From: TH5896 sp049578985
GTDB lineage: Archaea; Thermoproteota; Nitrososphaeria; Nitrososphaerales; Nitrososphaeraceae
Direction: 5' to 3'
DNA length: 64,000 bases
Assembly: GCA_049578985.1 (NCBI GenBank)
Contig: JBAUMZ010000089.1
Location: 109,304 to 173,303, forward strand
The notes beneath the pieces were generated by a model. The model saw nothing but the letters and a program-made list of their open reading frames with translations, was not told the DNA's origin and did not search any database. Of the stretch, positions 16,231 through 25,587 are shown in pieces (the first letter of the stretch is position 1; each line of letters opens with the position of its first letter). The position numbers and the translations under genes are program-made.

Positions 16231-17877
16231 ATGAAAAGTCTGATAATCACGAGTGCATTACCGTATGCTAATGGAGAAATACATCTAGGCCATATAGCCT
16301 CGACTTATTTGCCAGCCGACATATTTACTCGATATTGGAGGCATTTGGAGAGGAAAGTGTATCATCTCTGTGCGACCGATGACTTCGGCACTCCTATTCT
16401 AATAAATGCCGAGAAAGAGTCAGTTACACCACAACAATATGTAAAATCCTGGAGAGATAGCGATCTGAAAGATTTCCGATCTTTGAATATCTCTTTTGAT
16501 TACTTTTCCCGGACCAGCTCGGAAGAAAACATTCAGCTAACGCAAGAGATTTTCAACAAACTTTGCAAGAACGGACATATTTACGAGAGGGACATTGTTC
16601 AATTTTTTTGTGAGTTTGACAAGAAGTTTCTGCCTGACAGATACGTAGTGGGAAAATGCCCCTTTTGCCTTTCCGAAAATCAATATTCAGATCTGTGTGA
16701 AAATTGTGGCAGAGTTCCAGACAAGATATTGAAACCCAGATGTAGAATCTGTGGCAATGTCCCAATTAAAAAAACAAGAACTCACTATTTTTTTAGACTT
16801 TCGACATTCTCAGAACAATTAAGGGATTGGTTGACTACGAACCATAATCTCCAATCCGACGTCACAAGATATGTTTTGAAATGGATCGATGACGGATTAG
16901 ATGATTGGGACATAACTAGAGACTTATCTTGGGGAGTGCCGATCCCAAAGAAGGAGGCCACAGGTCAAGTTTTCTACGGATGGTTTGATAACCACATCTG
17001 CTATATCTCTACCCTCCTCTCATTCTTAAAAGAATCGGGAGATATCAACGGGAAGGAATTATGGAATAGTTCGGAGATTTTTCATTTCATTGGAAAGGAT
17101 ATTGTGTACCATCACTATCTTTTCCTACCAGCTATACGTATGGGAATTGGATATGAATACAAACTTCCTGATTATATTCCCACAAGAGGTCATCTAATGC
17201 TTAACAACCGAAAAATCTCAAAGAGTAGAGGCTGGTATATAGGACTGAGGGATTTCTTGCAATTATTTCCTTCCGACTATGTGAGGTTTTATCTTGCTCG
17301 AGTAACTCCCTATTCTCAAACAGATATAAACTTCGATTGGGATGTATTCATTGAACGGATAAATAATGAACTCATCGCAAACGTTGGGAACTTTGTCCAT
17401 CGAACCCTCTCCTTTATCAAGTCAACTTTTGAAGGTTTTGTTCCAAATCCATCTGTCTACGATAGTGATGATCTCTTGGTTGCAAATAGAATCTCAGGTA
17501 TCGCTGAGCTCGTGGGTACTGCAATCTCAAACAACGAGACCGAAAAAGCATTGAGAGAGATACTCGAGTTCAGTACAAATCTAAACAGATATTTTCAGGG
17601 AAAGAAACCTTGGAAGGAAAAACATACGGCTCAAAACGCTCTCTACATTTCTGCAAACGCCGTACAATCGCTAGCTATCTTACTGGACCCTTTTATCCCA
17701 GATTCTGCAGAAAGGATATGGAATCAGCTTGGTCTTTCTGGTAGCGTACATAACCAGAATTGGAGCCGTGCATCACAGATGGATATGACGGCAGATCATA
17801 GGATCGGAGAAGTTCAACCTTTGTTCCAAAAGATTGAAAAGAGTAAATTAAATCTCGACAAATGGAAGGTGAATTAG
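16231..17877 (+). CDS. metG: Methionyl-tRNA synthetase
   Basis: A class I synthetase of 548 residues. The HIGH motif is HLGH (18-21, in YANGEIHLGH), KMSKS is KISKS in NNRKISKSRG, and two zinc knuckles are present in the connective insert (CPFC/CENCG and CRICG). The anticodon-binding domain ends the protein; there is no C-terminal EMAP/Trbp111 tRNA-binding domain. The stop overlaps the start of nadM by 16 bases, so the two are probably cotranscribed. Confidence 0.97.
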   Translation: MKSLIITSALPYANGEIHLGHIASTYLPADIFTRYWRHLERKVYHLCATDDFGTPILINAEKESVTPQQYVKSWRDSDLKDFRSLNISFDYFSRTSSEENIQLTQEIFNKLCKNGHIYERDIVQFFCEFDKKFLPDRYVVGKCPFCLSENQYSDLCENCGRVPDKILKPRCRICGNVPIKKTRTHYFFRLSTFSEQLRDWLTTNHNLQSDVTRYVLKWIDDGLDDWDITRDLSWGVPIPKKEATGQVFYGWFDNHICYISTLLSFLKESGDINGKELWNSSEIFHFIGKDIVYHHYLFLPAIRMGIGYEYKLPDYIPTRGHLMLNNRKISKSRGWYIGLRDFLQLFPSDYVRFYLARVTPYSQTDINFDWDVFIERINNELIANVGNFVHRTLSFIKSTFEGFVPNPSVYDSDDLLVANRISGIAELVGTAISNNETEKALREILEFSTNLNRYFQGKKPWKEKHTAQNALYISANAVQSLAILLDPFIPDSAERIWNQLGLSGSVHNQNWSRASQMDMTADHRIGEVQPLFQKIEKSKLNLDKWKVN

Positions 17878-18449
17878 AGTTCGTCGATAATACAAATCGT
17901 GGGCTAATGATAGGAAGATATCAGCCTTTCCACCTAGGTCACCTAAACCTCGCTGAACAAATACTTTCTGAATGTGAAGAATTGGTTGTAGCGATTGGAA
18001 GTCCGGAAGCTAACTTTTCTTTTAATGACCCCTTTACCACAGGAGAAAGAATTACCATGGTGCACGAGACCTTAAAAAAACGAGGGCTACGGATGTCTGA
18101 TTGCTATGTACTTCCTGTACCGAACAGTGATAATAACTACACATGGTTTGAGGGCATTAGATCCATGATTCCGAAAGTCAAGACGGTATATTCAGGCAAT
18201 CAGTTTGTTCAACTCCTCTTGCCTGGGAATGTGAAAGTCAAATCGCCCACTTTTGTAAAGTCCAAGATTTTCAACGGAACTCGAATAAGAAATCTAATTG
18301 TTCGAAATGGCAATTGGTATGACCTCGTTCCAACTCCCGTAGCATTGTTTATAAAGGAAATTGATGGGGTTTCACGCTTAAAAAAATTGAAAAAGACTCA
18401 GGTAGAACAGGAACGTGTATTAGCTTCTGGTTTAAAGAAAAGCAATTAA
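17862..18449 (+). CDS. nadM: Nicotinamide-nucleotide adenylyltransferase (archaeal NadM type)
   Basis: Makes NAD from NMN and ATP. The nucleotidyltransferase signature GRYQPFHLGHLNL (about residues 18-30) with the HxGH motif, the SPEANFSFNDPFTTGER block and the C-terminal FNGTRIRNLI loop (equivalent to the ISTxxxR motif of the superfamily) are present. The 195 residues include about 15 extra N-terminal residues and a basic C-terminal tail. The ATG at 17862 is used because the first strand (RGLMIGR) would be lost with a start at 17907. Confidence 0.93.
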   Translation: MEGELEFVDNTNRGLMIGRYQPFHLGHLNLAEQILSECEELVVAIGSPEANFSFNDPFTTGERITMVHETLKKRGLRMSDCYVLPVPNSDNNYTWFEGIRSMIPKVKTVYSGNQFVQLLLPGNVKVKSPTFVKSKIFNGTRIRNLIVRNGNWYDLVPTPVALFIKEIDGVSRLKKLKKTQVEQERVLASGLKKSN

Positions 18450-18486
18450 GTGGACGGTGACGATTTATCCGATGCTTCAATGACCT

Positions 18487-18615
18487 ATGAAAGATGCAAG
18501 AATTTGCCCCATCTGTACCAAGTGCGGATCTAAAAAGTTCAAAGTTCTCCGCAAACAAGAAGGGTTAATTGTTCTAGAATGTAGATCCTGCGCTTGGATT
18601 ATCATCCTAAGCTAG
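18487..18615 (+). CDS. Tiny zinc-ribbon protein (42 aa)
   Basis: A 42-residue frame starting MKDARICPICTKCG, with four or five cysteines (CPIC/CTKC and CRSC) arranged as one zinc ribbon around a hydrophobic hairpin, ending CRSCAWIIILS. It begins 37 bases behind nadM on the same strand. Length and cysteine spacing argue for a real gene; function unknown. Confidence 0.55.
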   Translation: MKDARICPICTKCGSKKFKVLRKQEGLIVLECRSCAWIIILS

Positions 18616-18665
18616 TATTTCTCACTTTATCTCTGGCATGATTGACGGAAATTTAATAATATCTT

Positions 18666-19067
18666 TCAGCTTTCCGGAGGAGCTTGACATATCTCCATGA
18701 GTACCCCGTTGACTGACTTGGGGTGAATGAAGGTTATTTTTCTACCATAAGAACCGCTGCGAATCCCACCTAAAATTTTAGCACCATTGGAGGAGGCACG
18801 CTCAATATCGTTTTCAATATTATCAGCCGTTATGGCTAGGTGATGAATCCCTTCACCTTTCTCTATCAGGAATTTTGAAATGGGACTGTTATCATCAAGC
18901 GGCTGCAGCAACTCAATCCTAGTATCTTCGAGCTTCAAAATGGCGACCTTAACCTTTTCAGCCGGAACATCTTCCAAATCTACATGGCCTATATTAAGAA
19001 CGTTCTTAAAGTTATCCAGAGCTGATTCAAGATCCTTTACTGCAATAGCGATGTGATCAATTCGCAA
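18666..19067 (-). CDS. mce: Methylmalonyl-CoA epimerase
   Basis: A VOC-fold metalloenzyme of 133 residues interconverting (S)- and (R)-methylmalonyl-CoA. Two beta-alpha-beta-beta-beta modules are visible; metal ligands expected for the family are His4 (RIDHIAIAV), His near residue 76 (GIHHLAI) and the C-terminal Glu (VLMEICQ). It is encoded beside the mutase subunits, which supply its product partner in the 3HP/4HB carbon-fixation cycle. Confidence 0.94.
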   Translation of the reverse strand: MRIDHIAIAVKDLESALDNFKNVLNIGHVDLEDVPAEKVKVAILKLEDTRIELLQPLDDNSPISKFLIEKGEGIHHLAITADNIENDIERASSNGAKILGGIRSGSYGRKITFIHPKSVNGVLMEICQAPPES

Positions 19068-19241
19068 CGGTATCTACCTCCTGATGATTTTACTGTTATT
19101 AATTTGTATATCCAAGAAAAATTGCTCACCGCCTCAAGGGTCAAGATTCAATCCACCATTTACTCGTCTCTAATTAAGACCAAAACTCGGTAAACTTCTG
19201 AGGAGAAGCGGCGGCAGGTTGCATACCTTTAACCCAAATCT

Positions 19242-20834
19242 TTAGAATGATATCTTTGGAAGGTAGGCTCCAAACACTTCCTTAAAGATGGCGCTAATCT
19301 CACCAAGTGTGGCGCGTCTTTTAACTGATTCAATGATATAGGGCATCAAGTTTATACTATCATTCTCCGCAGCATTATGCAGTTCTGAGAGAGCCGAGCC
19401 TACCTTTGTCTGGTCCCTAGATGCTTTAAATTCCTTCAACCGTACCAATTGCTTTTTCTCTCCTTCAGGATTGATCAAGTTGAGTTGAGGTTCCCTGTCT
19501 TTTGAATCCTGGTATTTGTTTACACCAACAATGATTCGCTCATTCTGATCTATCTCTTTCTTTAACCTGTAAGAATTTTTCCTAATTTCCTCTTGAAAGT
19601 ATCCCTTCTCCACGGCAGCAAGGGCTCCTCCCATGGACTCAATCTTCTTTAGATAGTCTTGGACCTTCTCTTCGATCATGGCAGTAAGCTCCTCAACATA
19701 ATACGATCCACCTATTGGATCGACAGTCTTCGTAACTCCGGTTTCATTGGCAATTATCTGTTGAGTTCTTAATGCAACCTTTACGGATTCCTCAGTTGGG
19801 AGGGCCAATGCTTCGTCACGAGAATTGGTATGTAATGACTGACATCCTCCCAACACAGCTGCAAGAGCCTGCAGAGAGACCCGCACTATGTTATTATCTA
19901 CTTGTTGAGCAGTAAGCGACTCGCCGCTAGTTTGTACATGGAATCTTAAATGGCATGACTTTGGGTCTTTTGCTCCAAACTTTTCCTTCATTAGTTTCGA
20001 ATAAATTCTGCGAGCAGCCCTAAATTTTGCGATCTCCTCAAAGAATTCCATTGTACAGCAGAAGAAAAAAGAAAGCCTTGGAGCGAAAGAGTCAATGTCA
20101 AGTCCCCGCTGCAGACAGGTATCTATATACTCTATTGCGTTCGCGAATGTAAAGGCAAGTTCTTGTATGGCGTTTGACCCAGCTTCTCTCATATGATAGC
20201 CTGAAATGCTAATTGGATACCATTGAGGCACTTTCTTTGAAGTGTACTGAATCATGTCACCAATCAGCCTAAGTGACGGTCTAGGTGGATAGATGTAAGT
20301 ATTGCGTGATATGTATTCTTTCAGAATATCGTTTTGAGTAGTACCCCTGAGTTTGTCAGCTGAAACACCCTGCTGCTCCGCTACAACAATGTACAGAGAG
20401 AGCAGAGTGGAGGCGGTTGAATTTATGGTCATTGATGTGCTAACTCTATCCATGGGTATGGATTCGAAACAGGTCATCATATCGTTCAACGAGCTAATTG
20501 CAACTCCTGTTCTCCCAACTTCTCCCTCTGACTGAGGATTATCAGAATCGCGGCCAGTTTGAGTGGGCAAATCGAAGGCAAGGGAAAGACCTGTCTGTCC
20601 ATGATCCAATAGGAACTTGAATCTATTATTTGTCTCCTCCGCACTGCCGAAGCCGCTGTACATTCTCATGGTCCAAAGCCTCCCGCGGTACATTTCAGGG
20701 TAGATTCCCCGGGTATATGGAAACTCTCCAGGAGGTCCGAGCTTATTGACGATATTCGCTGGAATGTCGGAACCAGAATAAATTTTCCTTACCTCTATGC
20801 CAGAGTCTGTTCTCAATGGTTTGGATTCGGCCAA
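19242..20834 (-). CDS. mcmA1: Methylmalonyl-CoA mutase, large (catalytic) subunit
   Basis: A 530-residue TIM-barrel subunit of the B12-dependent mutase converting (R)-methylmalonyl-CoA to succinyl-CoA. Family blocks are EFPYTRGIYPEMYRGRLWTM near the N-terminus, the FDLPTQTGRDSD loop, HMREAGSNAIQELAFT and LHTNSRDEALALPTEESVKV. It lacks a cobalamin domain, which is encoded separately at 21976-22398; a split mutase is usual in archaea. Gene order on this strand is MeaB, then mutase, with a 13-base gap. Confidence 0.97.
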   Translation of the reverse strand: MAESKPLRTDSGIEVRKIYSGSDIPANIVNKLGPPGEFPYTRGIYPEMYRGRLWTMRMYSGFGSAEETNNRFKFLLDHGQTGLSLAFDLPTQTGRDSDNPQSEGEVGRTGVAISSLNDMMTCFESIPMDRVSTSMTINSTASTLLSLYIVVAEQQGVSADKLRGTTQNDILKEYISRNTYIYPPRPSLRLIGDMIQYTSKKVPQWYPISISGYHMREAGSNAIQELAFTFANAIEYIDTCLQRGLDIDSFAPRLSFFFCCTMEFFEEIAKFRAARRIYSKLMKEKFGAKDPKSCHLRFHVQTSGESLTAQQVDNNIVRVSLQALAAVLGGCQSLHTNSRDEALALPTEESVKVALRTQQIIANETGVTKTVDPIGGSYYVEELTAMIEEKVQDYLKKIESMGGALAAVEKGYFQEEIRKNSYRLKKEIDQNERIIVGVNKYQDSKDREPQLNLINPEGEKKQLVRLKEFKASRDQTKVGSALSELHNAAENDSINLMPYIIESVKRRATLGEISAIFKEVFGAYLPKISF

Positions 20835-20847
20835 GTTCCTCTACTCC

Positions 20848-21771
20848 CTACCTCAAGATCGCAGCAGAAATCCGTTCAGCAGCCATGTATGGGTCAATTT
20901 TCTTATCAATCACCATAGATACATAATTCTCATATTCCAGGTTGTCTTTGAGAAACGACTTAGCCCTCTGTTCCACCACTCGGAATACCATTTCTTGTAA
21001 TTCGTTCTTCAACATACTTTTCCTCTTCTCTGTTATGCTTGTTTTGTTACTTATTAATTTCTCATCAATATGCGAAGCTAGCTCCTTGACCCCTTCTCCT
21101 GTTCGCGCAGACACTTTCAATACTGAAGGTTTCTTGTCAGTTCCACCTACAAATTCCAGGATGGAATCAAATAAATTCCCAGAGCCTTCTAGGTCGCCCT
21201 TATTAATTATATAGATCTCCCCTATTTCGTTAAGGCCGGCCTTAATCGATTGAATGTTGTCTCCGGTCTGAGGGGTCAACACAACGATTGTCATGTCTAC
21301 GATCCTAGATATTTCAACTTCTAACTGGCCAGCTCCAACGCTCTCAACTAAAATTAGGTCGAATCCAGCAACATCTAGAATCCGCATCACATTCCTAAGC
21401 GAATTGGAAACGCCGCCCACAGCTCCTCTTGAGGCTAAACTCCTCATAAACACATCATGATCATCCATGGTTACCTGCATCCTAACGCGGTCTCCTAGGA
21501 TTGCCCCCCCAGTTATCGGGCTGGTAGGATCAACCGCAAGGATAGCTATTCGATAACCCATGGTTTGAAAATTGTGTACCAATACTCCTATCAGAGAACT
21601 CTTCCCCGCACCCGCAGGACCTGTAAAACCTATTGATCTGGATTTACCCGTCAAGGAAAAGATCTCGCGAATGATTTCATGGGAATCATGGTCACTATTA
21701 TCAACCATTGAAATTGCCCGAGCCAGAGACCTACGATCTCCCTCGAGTAGTCTTTTAACTATCTGTAGCAT
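20848..21771 (-). CDS. meaB: Methylmalonyl-CoA mutase-associated GTPase MeaB (ArgK type)
   Basis: A 307-residue G3E-family GTPase that loads and protects the cobalamin of methylmalonyl-CoA mutase. The P-loop GPAGAGKSSL lies near residue 51, followed by AVDPTSPITGGAILGDRVRM and the VESVGAGQLEVEI switch region; NKGD is the base-specificity motif. It is not an arginine kinase despite the old name. It diverges from the small mutase subunit gene with about 200 bases between them, so one promoter region probably controls the whole set. Confidence 0.96.
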   Translation of the reverse strand: MLQIVKRLLEGDRRSLARAISMVDNSDHDSHEIIREIFSLTGKSRSIGFTGPAGAGKSSLIGVLVHNFQTMGYRIAILAVDPTSPITGGAILGDRVRMQVTMDDHDVFMRSLASRGAVGGVSNSLRNVMRILDVAGFDLILVESVGAGQLEVEISRIVDMTIVVLTPQTGDNIQSIKAGLNEIGEIYIINKGDLEGSGNLFDSILEFVGGTDKKPSVLKVSARTGEGVKELASHIDEKLISNKTSITEKRKSMLKNELQEMVFRVVEQRAKSFLKDNLEYENYVSMVIDKKIDPYMAAERISAAILR

Positions 21772-21975
21772 GACTCAGGTATTACAAATTCGGTATAAAT
21801 TCATTGGTAACGAATGGAATGTATATCAAATTTATATTTCAATTCTAATTCTCATATTTGGCCTTAAATATAATAAATAGCAGGCTAGACGACAATGACA
21901 AGAACAGTAACGACAAAAACACTGGACGCAAATTAGATATACTTCTCGACATCTTTATGAAGTAAGCAGATTGAT

Positions 21976-22398
21976 ATGCTAGAGGAGACTGAAAAACACA
22001 AGGGACCAATAAGAATCCTTGTTTCCAAACTGGGGCTAGACGGACACGACAGGGGTGCGCTTGTAATTTGCAGGGCATTGAGAGATGCAGGAATGGAAGT
22101 TATTTATTCTGGCTTATTCTGTACGCCTGAACAAGTAGCGAAGATCGCGATCGAAGAAGACGTAGATGTAATTGCAATGAGTTTGTTAAATGGAGCTCAC
22201 TCAGTCTTATTTCCTAAAGTAGCGAGATTGGTGAGAGAAAAAGGGGGAAATAATATCTTGTTGATAGGAGGAGGTATAATACCTGAGGCAGATAAAAAGG
22301 ACCTCGAAGTGGAGGGCGTAATGGGTAACTTCGGGCCTGGAACCCCACTACCAACTATAATTGATTACATAGCCAGCAATGTCAAACCGGGAAAATAA
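21976..22398 (+). CDS. mcmA2: Methylmalonyl-CoA mutase, cobalamin-binding small subunit
   Basis: A 140-residue B12-binding domain. The signature Asp22-x-His24-x2-Gly27 (DGHDRG) places His24 as the axial cobalt ligand; the family's Ser-x-Leu (AMSLLNGAH) and Gly-Gly (LIGGGIIP) motifs are both present. It completes the mutase with the large subunit encoded on the opposite strand. It ends before a 47-base gap facing the ilvC stop. Confidence 0.96.
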   Translation: MLEETEKHKGPIRILVSKLGLDGHDRGALVICRALRDAGMEVIYSGLFCTPEQVAKIAIEEDVDVIAMSLLNGAHSVLFPKVARLVREKGGNNILLIGGGIIPEADKKDLEVEGVMGNFGPGTPLPTIIDYIASNVKPGK

Positions 22399-22445
22399 AT
22401 TGATGTTTGCAAGCGAAATCGATTTCCAGTTCCTCTTTTCTTTGT

Positions 22446-23453
22446 TTAGTCCGTCTGTTTTTCGTCCGGCCACATCATCTTTCTCATCTCAACACCTACA
22501 CGTTCTAAGTCGTGGTTTTGAATCTTTTTCATAAAAGTCTCAAACGAATTCTTACCATCTTTCTCATAAACTCTCACCCATTCATCTGCAAACGCGCCTG
22601 ATTGAATCTCCTCTAGGACCCTTCTCATTTTTTCCTTGCTCCTTGTGTCGATAACTGTGGGTCCTCTCGTCAAGCCTCCATATCGAGCGGTTTCGCTTAC
22701 TCTATTGTACATGCCTGTTATCCCGTACCTGTGGATTAAATCAACTATCAACTTAAGCTCATGCAAGCATTCAAAATATGCTACCTCCGGCTGATATCCA
22801 GCTTCCACCAAGGTTTCAAATGCATTCATAATGAGGCTATGGGTGCCACCGCATAGGTCCACCTGTTCGCCAAACCAATCTGTCTCAACCTCTTCCTTGA
22901 ACGTTGTTCTTATTAATCCTGGTCTGGAACTGCCAATTGCTTTCGCAAGACCAAGAACCCTACCCCATGCCCTAGTAGAATAATCCCGCTCGACTGCGAC
23001 CAATGAAGGGGTTCCGAATCCTTGCAAAAATAACTCTCGCACCATCTGGCCTGGTCCTTTTGGAGCCACCATTATTATGTCTATATTGCTAGGTGGGTTA
23101 ATCCACTTCCAATGCACAGCCGCACCATGCGAAAAGCTTAACGCAGCCCCTTCCGAAAGATTGGGTCCTATCTCCGCTTTGTATAGAGTACTCTGTTCCA
23201 TATCCGGGACTAAAACGTGAACTATGTTTGCCGCTTTAGTGGCTTCAGCCACAGTCATAACCTTGTGGCCCTCCTTAGCTGCGAGATCCCAACTCTTCCC
23301 ACCTCGTCGTAGCCCCACAAGGACATCTAATCCACTATCCTTCATGTTATTAGCCTGTGCACGACCCTGAATTCCGTAGCCAATCACCGCTATTCTGTCC
23401 TTCTTCACATCATCTAAGTTGATATCATCGTCATGCCATCGTTGAGCTTTCAT
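22446..23453 (-). CDS. ilvC: Ketol-acid reductoisomerase
   Basis: The second step of valine and isoleucine synthesis: Mg-dependent isomerisation and NAD(P)H reduction of acetolactate. The Rossmann motif is GYGIQG (25-30), the catalytic-domain acidic block is ETDWFGEQ, and FECLHELKLIVDLI is present; it is the short class I form. ATG 23453 gives 335 residues, the normal size; the frame to 23525 adds a 24-residue extension absent from the family. The cofactor loop (LRRGGKSWDLA) has Arg residues, which suggests NADPH. Confidence 0.95.
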   Translation of the reverse strand: MKAQRWHDDDINLDDVKKDRIAVIGYGIQGRAQANNMKDSGLDVLVGLRRGGKSWDLAAKEGHKVMTVAEATKAANIVHVLVPDMEQSTLYKAEIGPNLSEGAALSFSHGAAVHWKWINPPSNIDIIMVAPKGPGQMVRELFLQGFGTPSLVAVERDYSTRAWGRVLGLAKAIGSSRPGLIRTTFKEEVETDWFGEQVDLCGGTHSLIMNAFETLVEAGYQPEVAYFECLHELKLIVDLIHRYGITGMYNRVSETARYGGLTRGPTVIDTRSKEKMRRVLEEIQSGAFADEWVRVYEKDGKNSFETFMKKIQNHDLERVGVEMRKMMWPDEKQTD

Positions 23454-23545
23454 GTAATGCCTATCAGTTTCTGGAATATATATACCCCAAGTGAGCCCTT
23501 GCCCCCAGTATTGCCAGACAAGCATTAAAGCGCCGGAACATGAAG

Positions 23546-24526
23546 CTACCTTTTGGCTTTTGATGCTTTGCGCGCCCTAAGGTAATCAACATAATAGAAA
23601 AGATAAGTCCGTTCATTAATCCTTAGCATCCAAGGAACATATGACTCACTCGTAACGAATCTAGTCCCTATCCTAAAGCCCGATCTTTGCAATAACTGTC
23701 TAAATGATTGAGGAGTTACTCTTTTTCCAAGTTGTGTTCTATTGTAATCATAAGGTGAAGAGAAAGCAACTTCTCCATCGTCCTTTAACAACCTGTGGAT
23801 TCTATCCAATAATTGTTCAGCATCCATGAACTCTATGATATTCAATGCAGTCACCAGATCAAATTTGTTGGGGAGGAATGGAGGCATTATGCAATCTGCG
23901 ACTACGAAATCTAAGTTACCCTGTCTTAATGAAGCCATGCGCCTTCTTGCTTCACTAATAAAAGAAAACGATAGATCTACTCCAATCACAAATGCGAATT
24001 TCTTGGCTAGTTTAAAAGCCGCATATCCTGATGAACATCCCAAGTCTAGCGCCGCGCCGTCTAAATTTGTTACGGTGCTATGGACCACCTTATCGTAGAG
24101 ATCGTTGGGATTCATCTTGTGTTTCAGCAACGAGAGAAATCTGTCGGTACTATCAAAGTCAAATTGAGCCCAATTATAAGACTCATATAACGACCCGTCG
24201 ATTTCATAGGGATTATTCCCTTGAGGTTTATCTAATTTGGTAAACGCTGAGCTCATCTCTTTCAAATATTCTTTCATCGTAGAGGTCTTAGTCGAAAGAA
24301 TCCATTTTCCAAGTAAAGTAGGCCTACAGGAAATGTATTCTGCAACGTCCTCCAAAAGCAATGCAACCCCGTCAATCACAGGGTATAACTGATTGCATTC
24401 TACGCATTTGAGAAAACCTTCTGAACATTCGCTTCCGTTATTAGATTCGAGCGAATCAATAGATAAATTCCTGTTGCGCCCATAGTGTTTTACGCATGCT
24501 AAATGTCGAGTTAGTTGTATTCTCAT
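23546..24526 (-). CDS. Methyltransferase with N-terminal Trm112-like zinc segment
   Basis: A 326-residue protein. The first 70 residues carry LKCVECNQLYPVIDGVALLL, the pattern of Trm112-like domains (Cys-x2-Cys-x3-Tyr-Pro-x4-Ile-Pro). Residues about 155-260 form a class I SAM-dependent methyltransferase with motif I ALDLGCSSGYAA, an acidic strand end (IGVDLS) and DFVVADCIMPPF. The substrate is not evident; small molecule, quinone or RNA are all possible. It lies upstream of ilvC on the same strand. Confidence 0.8.
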   Translation of the reverse strand: MRIQLTRHLACVKHYGRNRNLSIDSLESNNGSECSEGFLKCVECNQLYPVIDGVALLLEDVAEYISCRPTLLGKWILSTKTSTMKEYLKEMSSAFTKLDKPQGNNPYEIDGSLYESYNWAQFDFDSTDRFLSLLKHKMNPNDLYDKVVHSTVTNLDGAALDLGCSSGYAAFKLAKKFAFVIGVDLSFSFISEARRRMASLRQGNLDFVVADCIMPPFLPNKFDLVTALNIIEFMDAEQLLDRIHRLLKDDGEVAFSSPYDYNRTQLGKRVTPQSFRQLLQRSGFRIGTRFVTSESYVPWMLRINERTYLFYYVDYLRARKASKAKR

Positions 24527-24699
24527 TCCAACTTACCCAAAAATGTCATCTGACTTCTGCGCGCTCGCTCAATAATAGCATTCTGAGTGTGCTGCTAGAT
24601 TTGAAGTGAATCTCTATCACGGTGTCATGATGAGAAAGCACCTATAAGAATCCTAACGTGACTAATCCAATTGATATCACTTTAGTCTTGACTTCAATT

Positions 24700-25587
24700 C
24701 TACTCAAAAGCCTTGAGATGTTCTATTGCACAATAAAATTTCAAATAAGATTTGTCAGTATCCGTTAATTTATTTATTCGAGTTTTAATATCTGCAACGG
24801 CTCTTCTAGTAGCTCCTTCTTCCTTGCCCGACACTAAATTCTGTATATTTTCTGCCTCTGAAAGAAAGTTACTAAAATACGTTGTGTTGAAGGGGTTTTC
24901 TCGCAATAGCGATGACACGAGCTCCGGGGAATCGTTTAGGATACTTTCAGTAATCAAGGCTTGCATTCCAAAGCTCGTTCCGGCAACCTTTTTCAAAGTG
25001 CTTAGATCGAGTTTGGAGAGCATCGAACCCAATACAAGATTAACGTAATACGTAAGTCCGATGACTACTGCCATGTACTCGTCATGGAGATCAGGATTGT
25101 TAATTACTTCTATTTCCGATCGTGGAAAAATGGAACTGAGAATAGCTAACTCTTTGGCACGATTCCTGACAGGGATGAGCAGATTCTTGATAATTCTGGA
25201 CCTTTTGGTAGCTGGTCCAAACATTGGATGAATGCATAGGCACGTAATGTCCTTTCTGGCAGATCGCAATACGCTGAAAATTTGCATCTTAATGGATGAA
25301 ATCTCTGATAATGTTGCTCCCTCTTTCATGTAAGTAAGACATTCTTCAACAACTGATACGATGCTTTCAATAGGAACACAGACTATCACCAAATCGGCCT
25401 CTTTGACGCAAGCTTTAATGGTTTTGCAGCGATCAACGCACTGTAGGTTTCTAAATGCAAGTCTTTTTTTGTCGAAAACAGCTATTCTTACACTATTCGA
25501 TTCCGCAAAGTAATAAGTAAACCATCTTCCCATCCGTCCTGCTGCTCCTATGACCGCGACTTTCCTCATGGGAAAGCAGCTAATCAT
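24700..25587 (-). CDS. tyrA: Prephenate/arogenate dehydrogenase
   Basis: A tyrosine-branch dehydrogenase of 295 residues. The Rossmann loop GAAGRMGRW (Gly-x-x-Gly-x-Met-Gly) near the N-terminus, the IHPMFGP substrate motif and a helical dimerisation domain are TyrA features. ATG 25587 overlaps the stop of the upstream fusion gene as ATGA, which decides the start. Because the upstream fusion joins chorismate mutase to an aminotransferase, arogenate may be the real substrate. It is the last gene of the aro operon. Confidence 0.9.
   Translation of the reverse strand: MISCFPMRKVAVIGAAGRMGRWFTYYFAESNSVRIAVFDKKRLAFRNLQCVDRCKTIKACVKEADLVIVCVPIESIVSVVEECLTYMKEGATLSEISSIKMQIFSVLRSARKDITCLCIHPMFGPATKRSRIIKNLLIPVRNRAKELAILSSIFPRSEIEVINNPDLHDEYMAVVIGLTYYVNLVLGSMLSKLDLSTLKKVAGTSFGMQALITESILNDSPELVSSLLRENPFNTTYFSNFLSEAENIQNLVSGKEEGATRRAVADIKTRINKLTDTDKSYLKFYCAIEHLKAFE

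Noticed and set aside
24590..24660. ATGATGA resembling a C box of a C/D-box guide RNA
   Set aside because: No D box (CTGA) or D'/C' pair at a suitable distance.
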